In this document: positions 17,923 to 26,153 of the stretch, piece after piece
How positions within the stretch are numbered: position 1 is the stretch's first letter
How the letters are laid out: each line of letters opens with the position of its first letter
NCBI GenBank assembly: GCA_938006335.1
Contig: CALLMF010000019.1
Location: 1 to 64,000, forward strand
Reading direction: 5' to 3'
Length of the DNA stretch: 64,000 bases
Source of the DNA: an uncultured Granulosicoccaceae bacterium
GTDB lineage: Bacteria > Pseudomonadota > Gammaproteobacteria > Granulosicoccales > Granulosicoccaceae
Translations under genes and position numbers: made by a program
Notes under the pieces: model-generated
What the model saw: only the letters and a program-made list of their open reading frames with translations
Databases searched by the model: none
Told to the model about the DNA's origin: nothing

Positions 17923-19587
17923 ATGAAGCACGCGACAGCTGGTCGTTCGAACATGTCTGCGGCACTCGCAATGGTTGCAACTGCAGTTGCGGTTTTCAGC
18001 TTCAGCGCTCCGGCGCTCGCCCAACAAGCCGATATCGACCTGACCATTACAGCGCGTGCAGACGCGATCCATCTTGAATGGACCGGAGGCGGCAACTCCG
18101 GCTTCGGCGTAGACAGGCGGCATTACAGCGACAACTGCCCGAATGGCGTGTGCTACGAGCACATGGCGTGGGTCAACGGCGCCCCTGTATTTGTCGATGA
18201 ATCAGCACAACCCGGGGTTGGGTATTCATACGCGGTCTGGAACGTGGCGGGCGCGAAGGTCGGGTACACCGACCCGATCACTCTGGACAGCTCGGCCGCC
18301 GCACGGGCCAACAGGGCGCCGACCGGCACCATTGGCTCCAGCGGCAACCTCACCGATACCTTTTTGCGCAACGAGGCCACGCACGAATGGCTCGATGGTG
18401 CGTGGTCACTGGAATTCGGTGACGACTTCGCAGGCACCGGTCTCGACGAAACCCGCTGGAACTATTTTGAATCGGAAACGCATCGACAGTCTTACTCGTG
18501 TTCCGATAACGGACTTGGTCATTGCCGCGGGGACAACTTCACTCCGCACACCTCCCGCCTCGACAGAAATCACGCGACTGTTGGCAACGACGCATTGATG
18601 ATGAACGTCACCGCATCAGTTGACGAAAACAAGGTCCAGATGAGTTTTCTGCAGACCTGGGACGACAAGTCGGGCGGTTGGGAGACACGACTACAGCCGT
18701 ACGCTCCGCGCAGCGAGGCAGGCTTCGCCAACCACTTCTTCGGCGTTGAAGAAGGCCCCCTGTACATTGAAGCCAGCGTCAACTTCAGCCAGGCCCACCC
18801 CGCCGTCGGTGCCTGGTGGGCTCTGTGGCTCTATTCACCTGACACATGGATGACACCGGTAGACCGCTGGTGTGAGGGGCAGATACCGGCAAGCAGCTGC
18901 TCGGCCAATCAGCATCCGGGCATATTCAACCGACCCGCTGACCTCGATGAGGGTTTTTGCGCACGCCCGTCCGGCTACGGCGAAGGCTGTACGTTTTTTG
19001 CCAACGCTAACGCAGGCCTCTATCGCAACTACGAGCAGAACTTCTCCCCGACCGACAACAACGCCAACACGGGCATGGAAGTCGACATCTTCGAATACGC
19101 CCCTGATGTCACTGCCGATGGTTTCAACATCGCCTTGTACAAGACGCACCGCTTCGACCTGGAGGTAGGCGGCAGCAACCCGAAAGTGAAAGGTTTGCGC
19201 CCACACGGCGACGACTTCAGTGCTTACAACACACACCAGTACCTGCTCGCCAATGCTGGCCAGCAGTACTTCGACAGCAACACCGTTATTGATCTCACAG
19301 AGGATCGCTATCACCGCCTTGGCATGTACTGGGACGCCAACCGATACTCGTTCTATCTCGATGGCCACCACATGTGGAGTGTCACCGATCCGGCCTGGAT
19401 CACCCAGCAGGCACGCAACGGCCTGAGATTGAGCTGGGAGCATTCACACGATCTTTGGTCAGCCCCTCGTCCCGGCTTCATCGCAGACAACGATGGCGAT
19501 GGCATACCGCAAGCGCGGACCTTCCTGAATGCCGGAGACGAACCCAAAGTATTCGTTGACTACGTCAAAGTGCTTAGAAAGCAGTAA
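17923..19587 (+). CDS. Secreted glycoside hydrolase family 16 enzyme with N-terminal FnIII-like domain
   Basis: A 554-residue protein. A signal peptide ends about ALA-QQADID (residue 34); M11 is an alternative start. Residues 36-125 look like a fibronectin type III-like module (LTITARADAIHLEWTGGG). Residues about 140-554 form a GH16 beta-jelly-roll catalytic domain. The active-site motif EVDIFE at 386-391 matches ExDxxE, with E386 as nucleophile, D388 as helper and E391 as acid/base. Paired Cys and the C-terminal PKVFVDYVKVLRK strand fit the family. It probably cuts a beta-linked algal or similar polysaccharide outside the cell; specificity (laminarin, agar, porphyran) is not assignable. A close paralogue follows directly. 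Confidence 0.82.
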   Translation: MKHATAGRSNMSAALAMVATAVAVFSFSAPALAQQADIDLTITARADAIHLEWTGGGNSGFGVDRRHYSDNCPNGVCYEHMAWVNGAPVFVDESAQPGVGYSYAVWNVAGAKVGYTDPITLDSSAAARANRAPTGTIGSSGNLTDTFLRNEATHEWLDGAWSLEFGDDFAGTGLDETRWNYFESETHRQSYSCSDNGLGHCRGDNFTPHTSRLDRNHATVGNDALMMNVTASVDENKVQMSFLQTWDDKSGGWETRLQPYAPRSEAGFANHFFGVEEGPLYIEASVNFSQAHPAVGAWWALWLYSPDTWMTPVDRWCEGQIPASSCSANQHPGIFNRPADLDEGFCARPSGYGEGCTFFANANAGLYRNYEQNFSPTDNNANTGMEVDIFEYAPDVTADGFNIALYKTHRFDLEVGGSNPKVKGLRPHGDDFSAYNTHQYLLANAGQQYFDSNTVIDLTEDRYHRLGMYWDANRYSFYLDGHHMWSVTDPAWITQQARNGLRLSWEHSHDLWSAPRPGFIADNDGDGIPQARTFLNAGDEPKVFVDYVKVLRKQ

Positions 19588-19646
19588 AGTGCGGGTGCCT
19601 CGGTTGCGCATACGCCAAGACATCTCTCACTTGACACCAATCTGCA

Positions 19647-21491
19647 ATGTCTGACACGCACCGAATCGGTCGATGTATCCACCTTCGTTGGTGCATTGTC
19701 AGCATGGCACTCTCACTTGCCGCGTGTGCCGATAGCTCTGGAAACCGCAGCCGGGACGACAACGAACAGGGCGCATCAGTCGTCGTGGAACCCGCCGAGG
19801 TGCCGGATCCTGATGTTGCTGGAGAGACTCCGACGGATGCACAGCCATCCGAAGCTGCGGGGGCGGAATCGACCCCAGCGGATGAGCCCGCGCAAGCCGC
19901 GCCCTCCGGTGAGACGCCAGCCGCAGAGCCCGAACCCGCTCCGGCCGAGGAGGTCCCAGCCGCCGAGCCCGAACCCACTCCCACCGAGGAGCCCCCAGCG
20001 GCCCAGCCCGAGCCCGCTCCAACCGAAGCGACACCTGCGCCGGCCGAAAACACGCCAGCAACAGACCTTGAACCCGCTCCTGCCGAGCAGACACCGGTCA
20101 CAGAGCCAGTCCCTGATCCTCAGCCCGAGGCAGCTGCCGCGCCGGATCTGCCGGCCGATGATGCCCCCCAGCTCGAATCCTCGGTACCTGACATTGCGCC
20201 GCCGAACGTGACGCCCGTGAACTCGCCAGGACCACTAGGCACAGGCGGCAGCTTCGAGAATCTCAACGACGGCTTTGTCAGCAACGAACCGTCACACAAT
20301 TGGTTGCAGGGAAACTGGGAACTCGAGTTCGGTGACGACTTCTCCGGCAACAGTCTGGATGAAAGCCTCTGGAACTATTTTGAAGAGGAAACTCACCGCG
20401 TATCGTATTCCTGCTCGGACAACAATGAGGGTTATTGCAGCGGCGACAACTTCGTTCGTCATAGCTCGCGCCTGGACCGGAATCACACCGAGGTCTCCAA
20501 TGGCGCGCTGATGATGGACGTCACGGCCGCGCCGGACGAGAACAAGGTGCAGATGAGTTTTCTGCAAACCTGGGACACCAAATCCCCAGGCTGGGAAACA
20601 CGCCTGAAGGAAGAAGACACTGGAGAGGGGTTTCGCAATACTTTCTTTGGCGTTGAGGAAGGGCCGCTGTATATCGAGGCAAGTGTCAATTTCAGCAAGG
20701 CTTATCCTGCCGTTGGTGCATGGTGGGCATTCTGGCTGTATTCACCAGATACCTGGATGACACCGGTGGATCGTTGGTGCGAAGGCCAGATCCCGGCGCG
20801 TAGTTGTACTGCGGATCGGCACCCTAGTATCTTCAACCAACCAGGCGATCTTGACACGGGTTTTTGCAGACAGCCCTCAGGCTACGGAGTCGGCTGCACG
20901 TTCTTCGCCAATGCCAACGATGGCCTGTATCTTTCATACGAGGAAAATTTCGACCCGACGGACAACTATGCCAACACCGGTATGGAGGTCGACATCTTCG
21001 AGTACGCGCCGGACGTGTCTATAGACGGATTCAATATCGCGTTGTACAAGACACATCGCTACGACACCGAAAGCCCCGACAGCTTTCGTCAGAAAGGCCT
21101 GCGCCCCAACGGCGATCACTTCACGGCACCCAAGACCCACGACTACCTGCTATCCAGTTCGAGAGAGCAGTATCAGAACGACCAACGCATCATCAATCTC
21201 TCCGAGGACCGCTATCATCGGCTTGGCATGTACTGGGACAGCGAACGCTACAGTTTCTACCTCGATGGCTATCACATGTGGACAGTCACTGACACCGCGT
21301 GGATCACCCAGCAACGCAGAAACGGACTACGCCTGAGCTGGGAGCACTCACACGACCTGTGGACTCGACCGAACCCAGGCTCGATTCCGGACACCGATGG
21401 TGACGGCATACCTCAAGCGCGAACCTTCCTGAATGCAGGAGAAAACCCGAAGGTATACATCGACTACGTCAAGGTGCTGCGCAAGCAGTAG
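19647..21491 (+). CDS. GH16 lipoprotein with Pro/Glu/Ala-rich linker, paralogue of the preceding enzyme
   Basis: A 614-residue protein. A lipoprotein signal ends at LSLAAC (Cys about 27), so the enzyme is lipid-anchored. Residues about 50-175 are a low-complexity Ala/Pro/Glu linker with repeated PEPAPTE-like units. Residues about 200-614 are a GH16 domain nearly matching the upstream protein through long identical stretches. The catalytic motif EVDIFE is at 447-452. It starts 59 bases after the first GH16 stop. The pair looks like a tandem duplication that diverged in N-terminal architecture: one secreted with an FnIII-like module, one tethered on a long stalk. They probably act in sequence on the same polysaccharide at the cell surface. 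Confidence 0.83.
   Translation: MSDTHRIGRCIHLRWCIVSMALSLAACADSSGNRSRDDNEQGASVVVEPAEVPDPDVAGETPTDAQPSEAAGAESTPADEPAQAAPSGETPAAEPEPAPAEEVPAAEPEPTPTEEPPAAQPEPAPTEATPAPAENTPATDLEPAPAEQTPVTEPVPDPQPEAAAAPDLPADDAPQLESSVPDIAPPNVTPVNSPGPLGTGGSFENLNDGFVSNEPSHNWLQGNWELEFGDDFSGNSLDESLWNYFEEETHRVSYSCSDNNEGYCSGDNFVRHSSRLDRNHTEVSNGALMMDVTAAPDENKVQMSFLQTWDTKSPGWETRLKEEDTGEGFRNTFFGVEEGPLYIEASVNFSKAYPAVGAWWAFWLYSPDTWMTPVDRWCEGQIPARSCTADRHPSIFNQPGDLDTGFCRQPSGYGVGCTFFANANDGLYLSYEENFDPTDNYANTGMEVDIFEYAPDVSIDGFNIALYKTHRYDTESPDSFRQKGLRPNGDHFTAPKTHDYLLSSSREQYQNDQRIINLSEDRYHRLGMYWDSERYSFYLDGYHMWTVTDTAWITQQRRNGLRLSWEHSHDLWTRPNPGSIPDTDGDGIPQARTFLNAGENPKVYIDYVKVLRKQ
19900..20130 (+). repeat. Degenerate coding repeat of the Pro/Glu/Ala linker
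   Basis: A run of imperfect CCCGAACCCGCTCC-like units encoding PEPAP(A/T)E blocks in the GH16 lipoprotein. The period is roughly 36-48 bases and the units have drifted. Such tracts often vary in copy number between strains. Confidence 0.6.
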
Positions 21492-21506
21492 TCAGGCGCG
21501 ACCCGA

Positions 21507-22652
21507 TCAGGGATCACTGTTGTCCTGAAGGCCTTCGCCACGGCGCCCTGCACTGAGCGCAGCACGATCGAGCCACTCGGCGCTGCGCATTTCGTAAAGA
21601 CGACTCGCCGCTCTTTCGAACTCGAAGGCAAGCCGGTTCCCGGTATACAGGATGCTCGGCTCAGCGGCGGCGGTCGCTGCGATACGAACTCCACGATCGT
21701 AGAATTCGTCCACAAGGTTGACGAAACGTCGCGCCGCATCGTCGGTATAGCGATCCAGCCGAGGAATATCTGCAACCAATACCGTATGAAAGTTTTCGGC
21801 CAGCGAAATGTAGTCACTAGTGGCTCTCGGGGCCACACATAGTGCGTCGAAGCTCACCATCATGACCCCGCTCCCGTGTGCAAGTACCGGCAGCATGTGA
21901 CCGCCAACCTCGATCGAATCATTGGATGAGAATCCAAGCCCGGCGAGACGCTCGAACAAGCTCTGCAACGCTTGGCGGGCCGCCTGGGGAGAATTCTCGA
22001 CCATCCACGTAGGCTCGGACTTGAGAACGGTGAGACGGTAGTCCTCACCATCGGCGATTTCCATGACATGGCAGTGTCGAGTGATTTGCGCGATGGCAGG
22101 CAGGAAGCGCGCACGCTGCAGGCCGTCCTTGTAAAGACCATCCGGGGGCACATTGGAGGTGGTTACCAGTGTCACCCCCCGACGAAACAACGCACTCAGT
22201 AGCCCACCGAGCAACATCGCATCGGTGATGTCATTGACATGTATCTCGTCGAGCAACAGCACACGCGCGTTGGGCGCCCAATGGTCAGCAATGCGATCCA
22301 GGGGATTTTCCACGTCGCCCAGTTCACGAATACCTTGATGAATCGCCTGCATGAAACTGTGAAAGTGCAGGCGCAGCCGGTCATCAAACTCGAGACTGTC
22401 AAAGAAGAGATCTGCAAGATGAGTCTTGCCACGCCCCACGCCACCCCAGAGATACAAGCCTTGTACTCCGGTCACCCTCATGGCCTCCGGCGCACGCCAT
22501 CGAGCAAAGATTGAGCGCTGTGGGGGCTTCCAGCGTTTGCGGCGATTCAAGTCGTCCTTGATCGTGGTCAGTCGCTCGACCACCTCGGCCTGGGCGGGAT
22601 CCGGTCGCAGCTGACCGGAGGTGAGAGCTTCGTGATAGCGCTTGAGGACCAC
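21507..22652 (-). CDS. zapE: Cell division ATPase ZapE (AFG1-like)
   Basis: A 381-residue P-loop ATPase of the AFG1/ZapE family. Walker A is GGVGRGKTHL (near residue 67), Walker B is VLLLDEIHVND, and the family segment LVTTSNVPPDGLYKDGLQRARFLP is intact. In Escherichia coli ZapE associates with FtsZ during late division. The GTG start overlaps the stop of the upstream PilZ gene (TAGTG), which indicates translational coupling. The two genes converge on the GH16 pair. Confidence 0.92.
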   Translation of the reverse strand: MVLKRYHEALTSGQLRPDPAQAEVVERLTTIKDDLNRRKRWKPPQRSIFARWRAPEAMRVTGVQGLYLWGGVGRGKTHLADLFFDSLEFDDRLRLHFHSFMQAIHQGIRELGDVENPLDRIADHWAPNARVLLLDEIHVNDITDAMLLGGLLSALFRRGVTLVTTSNVPPDGLYKDGLQRARFLPAIAQITRHCHVMEIADGEDYRLTVLKSEPTWMVENSPQAARQALQSLFERLAGLGFSSNDSIEVGGHMLPVLAHGSGVMMVSFDALCVAPRATSDYISLAENFHTVLVADIPRLDRYTDDAARRFVNLVDEFYDRGVRIAATAAAEPSILYTGNRLAFEFERAASRLYEMRSAEWLDRAALSAGRRGEGLQDNSDP

Positions 22653-23029
22653 TAATCCGCGAAGGTTCCGTGCGAGCCACGCAACGATCGAATCGCCTCT
22701 TTCTGACGCACCAGTACATAGTGGTGCAGGGCATCGAGCTCTTCAGGCGCCAGGTTTACGAAGCGGCAGTGAAGAAGCTCACGGTCAGCGACTCGCAGCA
22801 CGTCGACGTAACCGGTCACCGGCTTCTTGGCGCTCGGCAGGTCCATGCTGAAGGGGTAACGCCTACCGGCATCAACAACATCAGGCGGTGCAGAGAAACC
22901 GGTGGCACTGATATCAAGCACGCGCGACAGGCGACCATCGATTTGCAGGATGATCGGATCGTCCGGGTCTGGCACCACGCGGTACGCGGTACGACCCGTC
23001 GATACAGCTTCGACGGTGATATCAGTCAC
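22652..23029 (-). CDS. PilZ-like c-di-GMP-binding protein
   Basis: A 125-residue soluble protein with a beta-rich PilZ-like fold. The segment RLSRVLDISATGFSAPPD resembles the D/NxSxxG part of the PilZ cyclic-di-GMP site; the N-terminal RxxxR half is not clearly recognisable. The part PFSMDLPSAKKPVTGYVDVLRV is also PilZ-like. It lies 16 bases after the MotA-like gene and overlaps zapE, so the three are in one transcript. PilZ proteins such as YcgR act as brakes on MotA stators, which makes the arrangement suggestive. Loss of part of the nucleotide motif means ligand binding is uncertain. Confidence 0.65.
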   Translation of the reverse strand: MTDITVEAVSTGRTAYRVVPDPDDPIILQIDGRLSRVLDISATGFSAPPDVVDAGRRYPFSMDLPSAKKPVTGYVDVLRVADRELLHCRFVNLAPEELDALHHYVLVRQKEAIRSLRGSHGTFAD

Positions 23030-23045
23030 GGCAAGTTCAACAGGG

Positions 23046-23837
23046 TCAAGCTCGTAGTCCTGGGGGTACCAATCCGGACAAGCGGGCGCGCAGTCTTTGC
23101 ACGTTGTTGTCTTCCAGGATTATCGAGGCACCACGGTAGGCAATTTCGCAAGCCACCAGAGCGCGCGCGTGAGCAGCACGCAGACGACCGAGCAGTATGC
23201 CCATCAAGATCGCCAGGCTGACACCGCAGACAAACGGTAGCAATGCAGCACCGAGGTGCACAGCGTTGCCGTCACCAGCCGTGGCCGTGGGTGCGGCAAA
23301 GTGAACAAGCGAACCGAGCAGCCCGATAAGGATTGCGTAGGCCGCGGTAAAAAGGAACGTGTCGGCGCTCATCTGGTTGTACAAGCGCTCAGCGGCCTGA
23401 CGTCGCTCGAGGTTGAAGCGGATCACCGTGTCTTCGGCGGCATCGCCGATGAGATGACAGGCTTCCTCCACTTCCCAGGAATTGGACCGCACGTCAGCGA
23501 CACCGAGCAGACCATCACGGCGGCTGATATCGCAGATCTTCATCATCGCGCGGATGACTTCCTCGGGAGAACTGCCGCCATGTATGCCTCGCGACAGCGC
23601 AGTCTGCAGCGCCTGCGCAAGCTGCGAAAGCGGGAACGTCACGAGCAGTGCGACGACCGTTCCGCCGAATACGACGATCACGGGACGCACGATATCCACA
23701 AGGTTCTCGGTACCGCCGAGAAACATCGACAGGCCGATAGTCAGCATCACGGCCGCAGCGATCAGCGGGATGACCTGCCAGAAGTCGACGCGGTTGTGTT
23801 TGCGCGTTGGCATGTCGTCCGATAAAGGTGTCAACAC
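23046..23837 (-). CDS. MotA/TolQ-type stator protein without MotB partner
   Basis: A 263-residue membrane protein (255 if started at Met 9, MPTRKHN). Four helices are seen: about 26-45, 55-75, 165-185 and 200-218. The segment VIVVFGGTVVALLVTFPLSQL is characteristic of MotA helix 2, and the large cytoplasmic loop and paired C-terminal helices fit the proton-channel family. No motB, exbD or other flagellar genes are in the window. It is followed by a PilZ gene after 16 bases. It may serve a flagellar stator whose partner is elsewhere, or another ion-driven machine. Confidence 0.75.
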   Translation of the reverse strand: MLTPLSDDMPTRKHNRVDFWQVIPLIAAAVMLTIGLSMFLGGTENLVDIVRPVIVVFGGTVVALLVTFPLSQLAQALQTALSRGIHGGSSPEEVIRAMMKICDISRRDGLLGVADVRSNSWEVEEACHLIGDAAEDTVIRFNLERRQAAERLYNQMSADTFLFTAAYAILIGLLGSLVHFAAPTATAGDGNAVHLGAALLPFVCGVSLAILMGILLGRLRAAHARALVACEIAYRGASIILEDNNVQRLRARLSGLVPPGLRA

Positions 23838-23987
23838 GTGAGTGAGGGATTCCCGGGCGTGATTCGTTGCCCCGAAAACCAGAGAGGTCGCTCAGGACTT
23901 GCAAGCAGCGCAAACATGTGGTTGCCCCCGCTGCGCAAATGAGAATAGCAGACTGCTGGGAGGACGAAGGCTTGCGCCAATCGGTCG

Positions 23988-24776
23988 TCACTTTGCGAGC
24001 TCAAGCCAGGGAGGCACACGCTGCCCGGCAGCTGAGAGTTCCTTGTCAAGTTGACGGGAATTGGGACACATCTGCTCGAGCAAGGTCCAGAAGCCACTGG
24101 AATGATCGAGGTGTCTGGTGTGCGCGAGCTCGTGCAGCACCACATAGTCGACGAGCGCCGGCTTCAGGAACATCAGCTTGTAGTTCAGACTGAGTGTGCC
24201 ACTCGAACTGTAGCTTCCCCACACCGATCGCTGTCCACGAACGGTCAGACGCTCAAAGCTCATCCGGTGCCGAGCTGCGAGCGTGACAGCACGCGCCGAA
24301 AGATGGGCCCTGGCAGCCGGACGCAAGTAGCGGCCAACGGCCGTCGCCACAGCCACCCTGTCCTCCGGGTTGCAGCTGAGACGCAACACATGCTCGTAAT
24401 CCAGGGAAGCGCTGAGGGCCAGGTCGCCGGCACCTGGTCTTGTATCGAACACGACCCATACACGGCTACCGGTCGCCTGGAGCTCCAGTTGTCTGGGCGG
24501 CCATTCAAGGCATACTCCTGGTGTCTTGGCGTCGAGCTCCTCAAGTGCTTGCAGTGCCCACTCGCGATGCGATTCGACAACCTCGGCAACATCGCGCCTG
24601 GGATAGCGCTGCGGGATGGTCACGACCAGACCGCGTCCGTGAACAACGCGCAGGGTGACTCGCCGCGCTCGCCGCGAAACACGAAGCTCGTACGCGAGGG
24701 GTTCTGTTGTAGCCACCGGAGCCGTAGGGGTCTCCGTGCCATCATCCTCGAAGTCGAAGCTGGCTTGTTGCGCCAC
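23988..24776 (-). CDS. YgjP-like zinc metallopeptidase (DUF45)
   Basis: A 262-residue protein. The C-terminal third has the metal motif HELAHTRHLDHSSGFW (about residues 213-228), matching HExxH plus a third His as in the YgjP/WLM group. The preceding WGSYSSSGTLSLNYKLMFL also fits. The N-terminal half contains SRRARRVTLRVVHGRGLVVTIP, the usual beta-rich start. It is cytoplasmic with no signal peptide. The gene is 150 bases upstream of the MotA-like gene on the same strand and divergent from the antiporter. Its biological substrate is unknown. Confidence 0.83.
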   Translation of the reverse strand: MAQQASFDFEDDGTETPTAPVATTEPLAYELRVSRRARRVTLRVVHGRGLVVTIPQRYPRRDVAEVVESHREWALQALEELDAKTPGVCLEWPPRQLELQATGSRVWVVFDTRPGAGDLALSASLDYEHVLRLSCNPEDRVAVATAVGRYLRPAARAHLSARAVTLAARHRMSFERLTVRGQRSVWGSYSSSGTLSLNYKLMFLKPALVDYVVLHELAHTRHLDHSSGFWTLLEQMCPNSRQLDKELSAAGQRVPPWLELAK

Positions 24777-24884
24777 GGCGCGAGTCGTGTCCGTAGAGGG
24801 GACCGGAAGTATAAGCGCTACGCTGGTCGTCCGCGCAGGCTAGGATGTGCGCCGGACAGCTCCAGCAATAACCCAAGGCATGCC

Positions 24885-26141
24885 ATGAATCTGCTGACGA
24901 TAACCAGCTTGTTAATTACTGTTTCAGCCGTTTTTGCCTGGCTCAATGCACGCACGCTGAAGCTACCGAACACCATCGGAATCATGGTGATTTCCCTGCT
25001 CTTCAGCCTGTTTCTGGTGATATTCGCCAAGCTTGGCTACACCGATGCCGTGATTTACGCGCAAGAGATTGTCGCGCAGGTGCAATTCGACAAGACACTG
25101 CTCAACGGCATGCTTGGCTTTCTGTTGTTTGCCGGCGCAATGCATATCAATCTCGATGATCTGCTACAACGGAAATGGGTCATCGGCCTGCTCGCCAGTG
25201 TGGGTGTTGTCAGCTGCATGTTCCTTGTTGCCGGTGGCAGCTGGATGTTGTTTGGCTTGCTCGGGCACGAGATACCTTTTATCTACTGCCTGTTGTTCGG
25301 CTCGCTGATCTCACCCACCGATCCGATTGCGGTGATGGGCATTCTCAAGACAGCAGGCGCAAGTCGCTCGTTGGAAACCAAGATCGCCGGAGAGTCACTG
25401 TTCAATGACGGTGTAGCGATCGTTCTCTTCCTGGTGATCTTCGGCATGGCCGTCAATGGCGACCCCTTTGATGCCGGTCGCATCGCAGTACTGTTTGCTC
25501 AGGAAGCCTTCGGCGGTGCAGCTTTCGGTATCGCCTGTGGCTGGGTGGTACTGCAGATGCTCAAGCGTGTGGACAACTACCAGGTAGAGATTCTGCTGAC
25601 ACTGGCATTGGTCGCAGGCGGAGCAACCGCCGCCGCAGGCCTGCACCTTTCTGCACCTATCGCTGTAGTCATGGCTGGTCTGATGATCGGCAATCACGGA
25701 CGCCGGGATGCCATGAGCAATACCACCACACAGCACCTCGATACATTCTGGGAACTGATCGACGAGATACTCAATGCAGTGCTGTTCCTGCTGATCGGAC
25801 TTGAAGTGATGGTGCTGACCTTCGATGCCAACATCTGGATCACGGGCGTCGCTGCGGCTCTGCTGGTACTGGTCGCACGCTTGATCGCTGTCGGTGTGCC
25901 CGTGACCCTGTTACGGCAAATGAAGCACGACTTCCATCCACACGCCGTAAAGATCCTGACCTGGGGCGGCTTGCGTGGCGGAATTTCTGTTGCTCTGGCC
26001 CTGTCGATTCCGGCAGGCCCGGAACGAGACCTGATTGTCTCGGTGACCTACGTGATCGTGCTGCTATCGATATTGGTACAAGGTCTGACCATTGGTTCGT
26101 TGGTGCGTGCTACCAGCAAGACCGACACCTCGATGGGCTAG
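24885..26141 (+). CDS. CPA1-family cation/proton antiporter (NhaP-like)
   Basis: A 418-residue membrane protein with about 12 helices. The ATG at 24885 starts the first hydrophobic helix and has AAGG upstream; the open frame extends far upstream, antisense to the peptidase gene, but that part is not real. The ion-binding segment SLISPTDPIAVMGILK and GESLFNDGVAIVLFLVI are CPA1 hallmarks (Asp of FND is the key site). GGLRGGISVALALSIP is also typical. It should exchange Na+ or K+ for H+ and regulate internal pH. It stands alone, converging on a histidine kinase gene. Confidence 0.9.
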   Translation: MNLLTITSLLITVSAVFAWLNARTLKLPNTIGIMVISLLFSLFLVIFAKLGYTDAVIYAQEIVAQVQFDKTLLNGMLGFLLFAGAMHINLDDLLQRKWVIGLLASVGVVSCMFLVAGGSWMLFGLLGHEIPFIYCLLFGSLISPTDPIAVMGILKTAGASRSLETKIAGESLFNDGVAIVLFLVIFGMAVNGDPFDAGRIAVLFAQEAFGGAAFGIACGWVVLQMLKRVDNYQVEILLTLALVAGGATAAAGLHLSAPIAVVMAGLMIGNHGRRDAMSNTTTQHLDTFWELIDEILNAVLFLLIGLEVMVLTFDANIWITGVAAALLVLVARLIAVGVPVTLLRQMKHDFHPHAVKILTWGGLRGGISVALALSIPAGPERDLIVSVTYVIVLLSILVQGLTIGSLVRATSKTDTSMG

Positions 26142-26153
26142 CCGACACATCAC

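Noticed and set aside
24051-24884. Long N-terminal extension of the antiporter frame
   Set aside because: It lies antisense to the YgjP-like gene, is not membrane-like and is absent from CPA1 antiporters.
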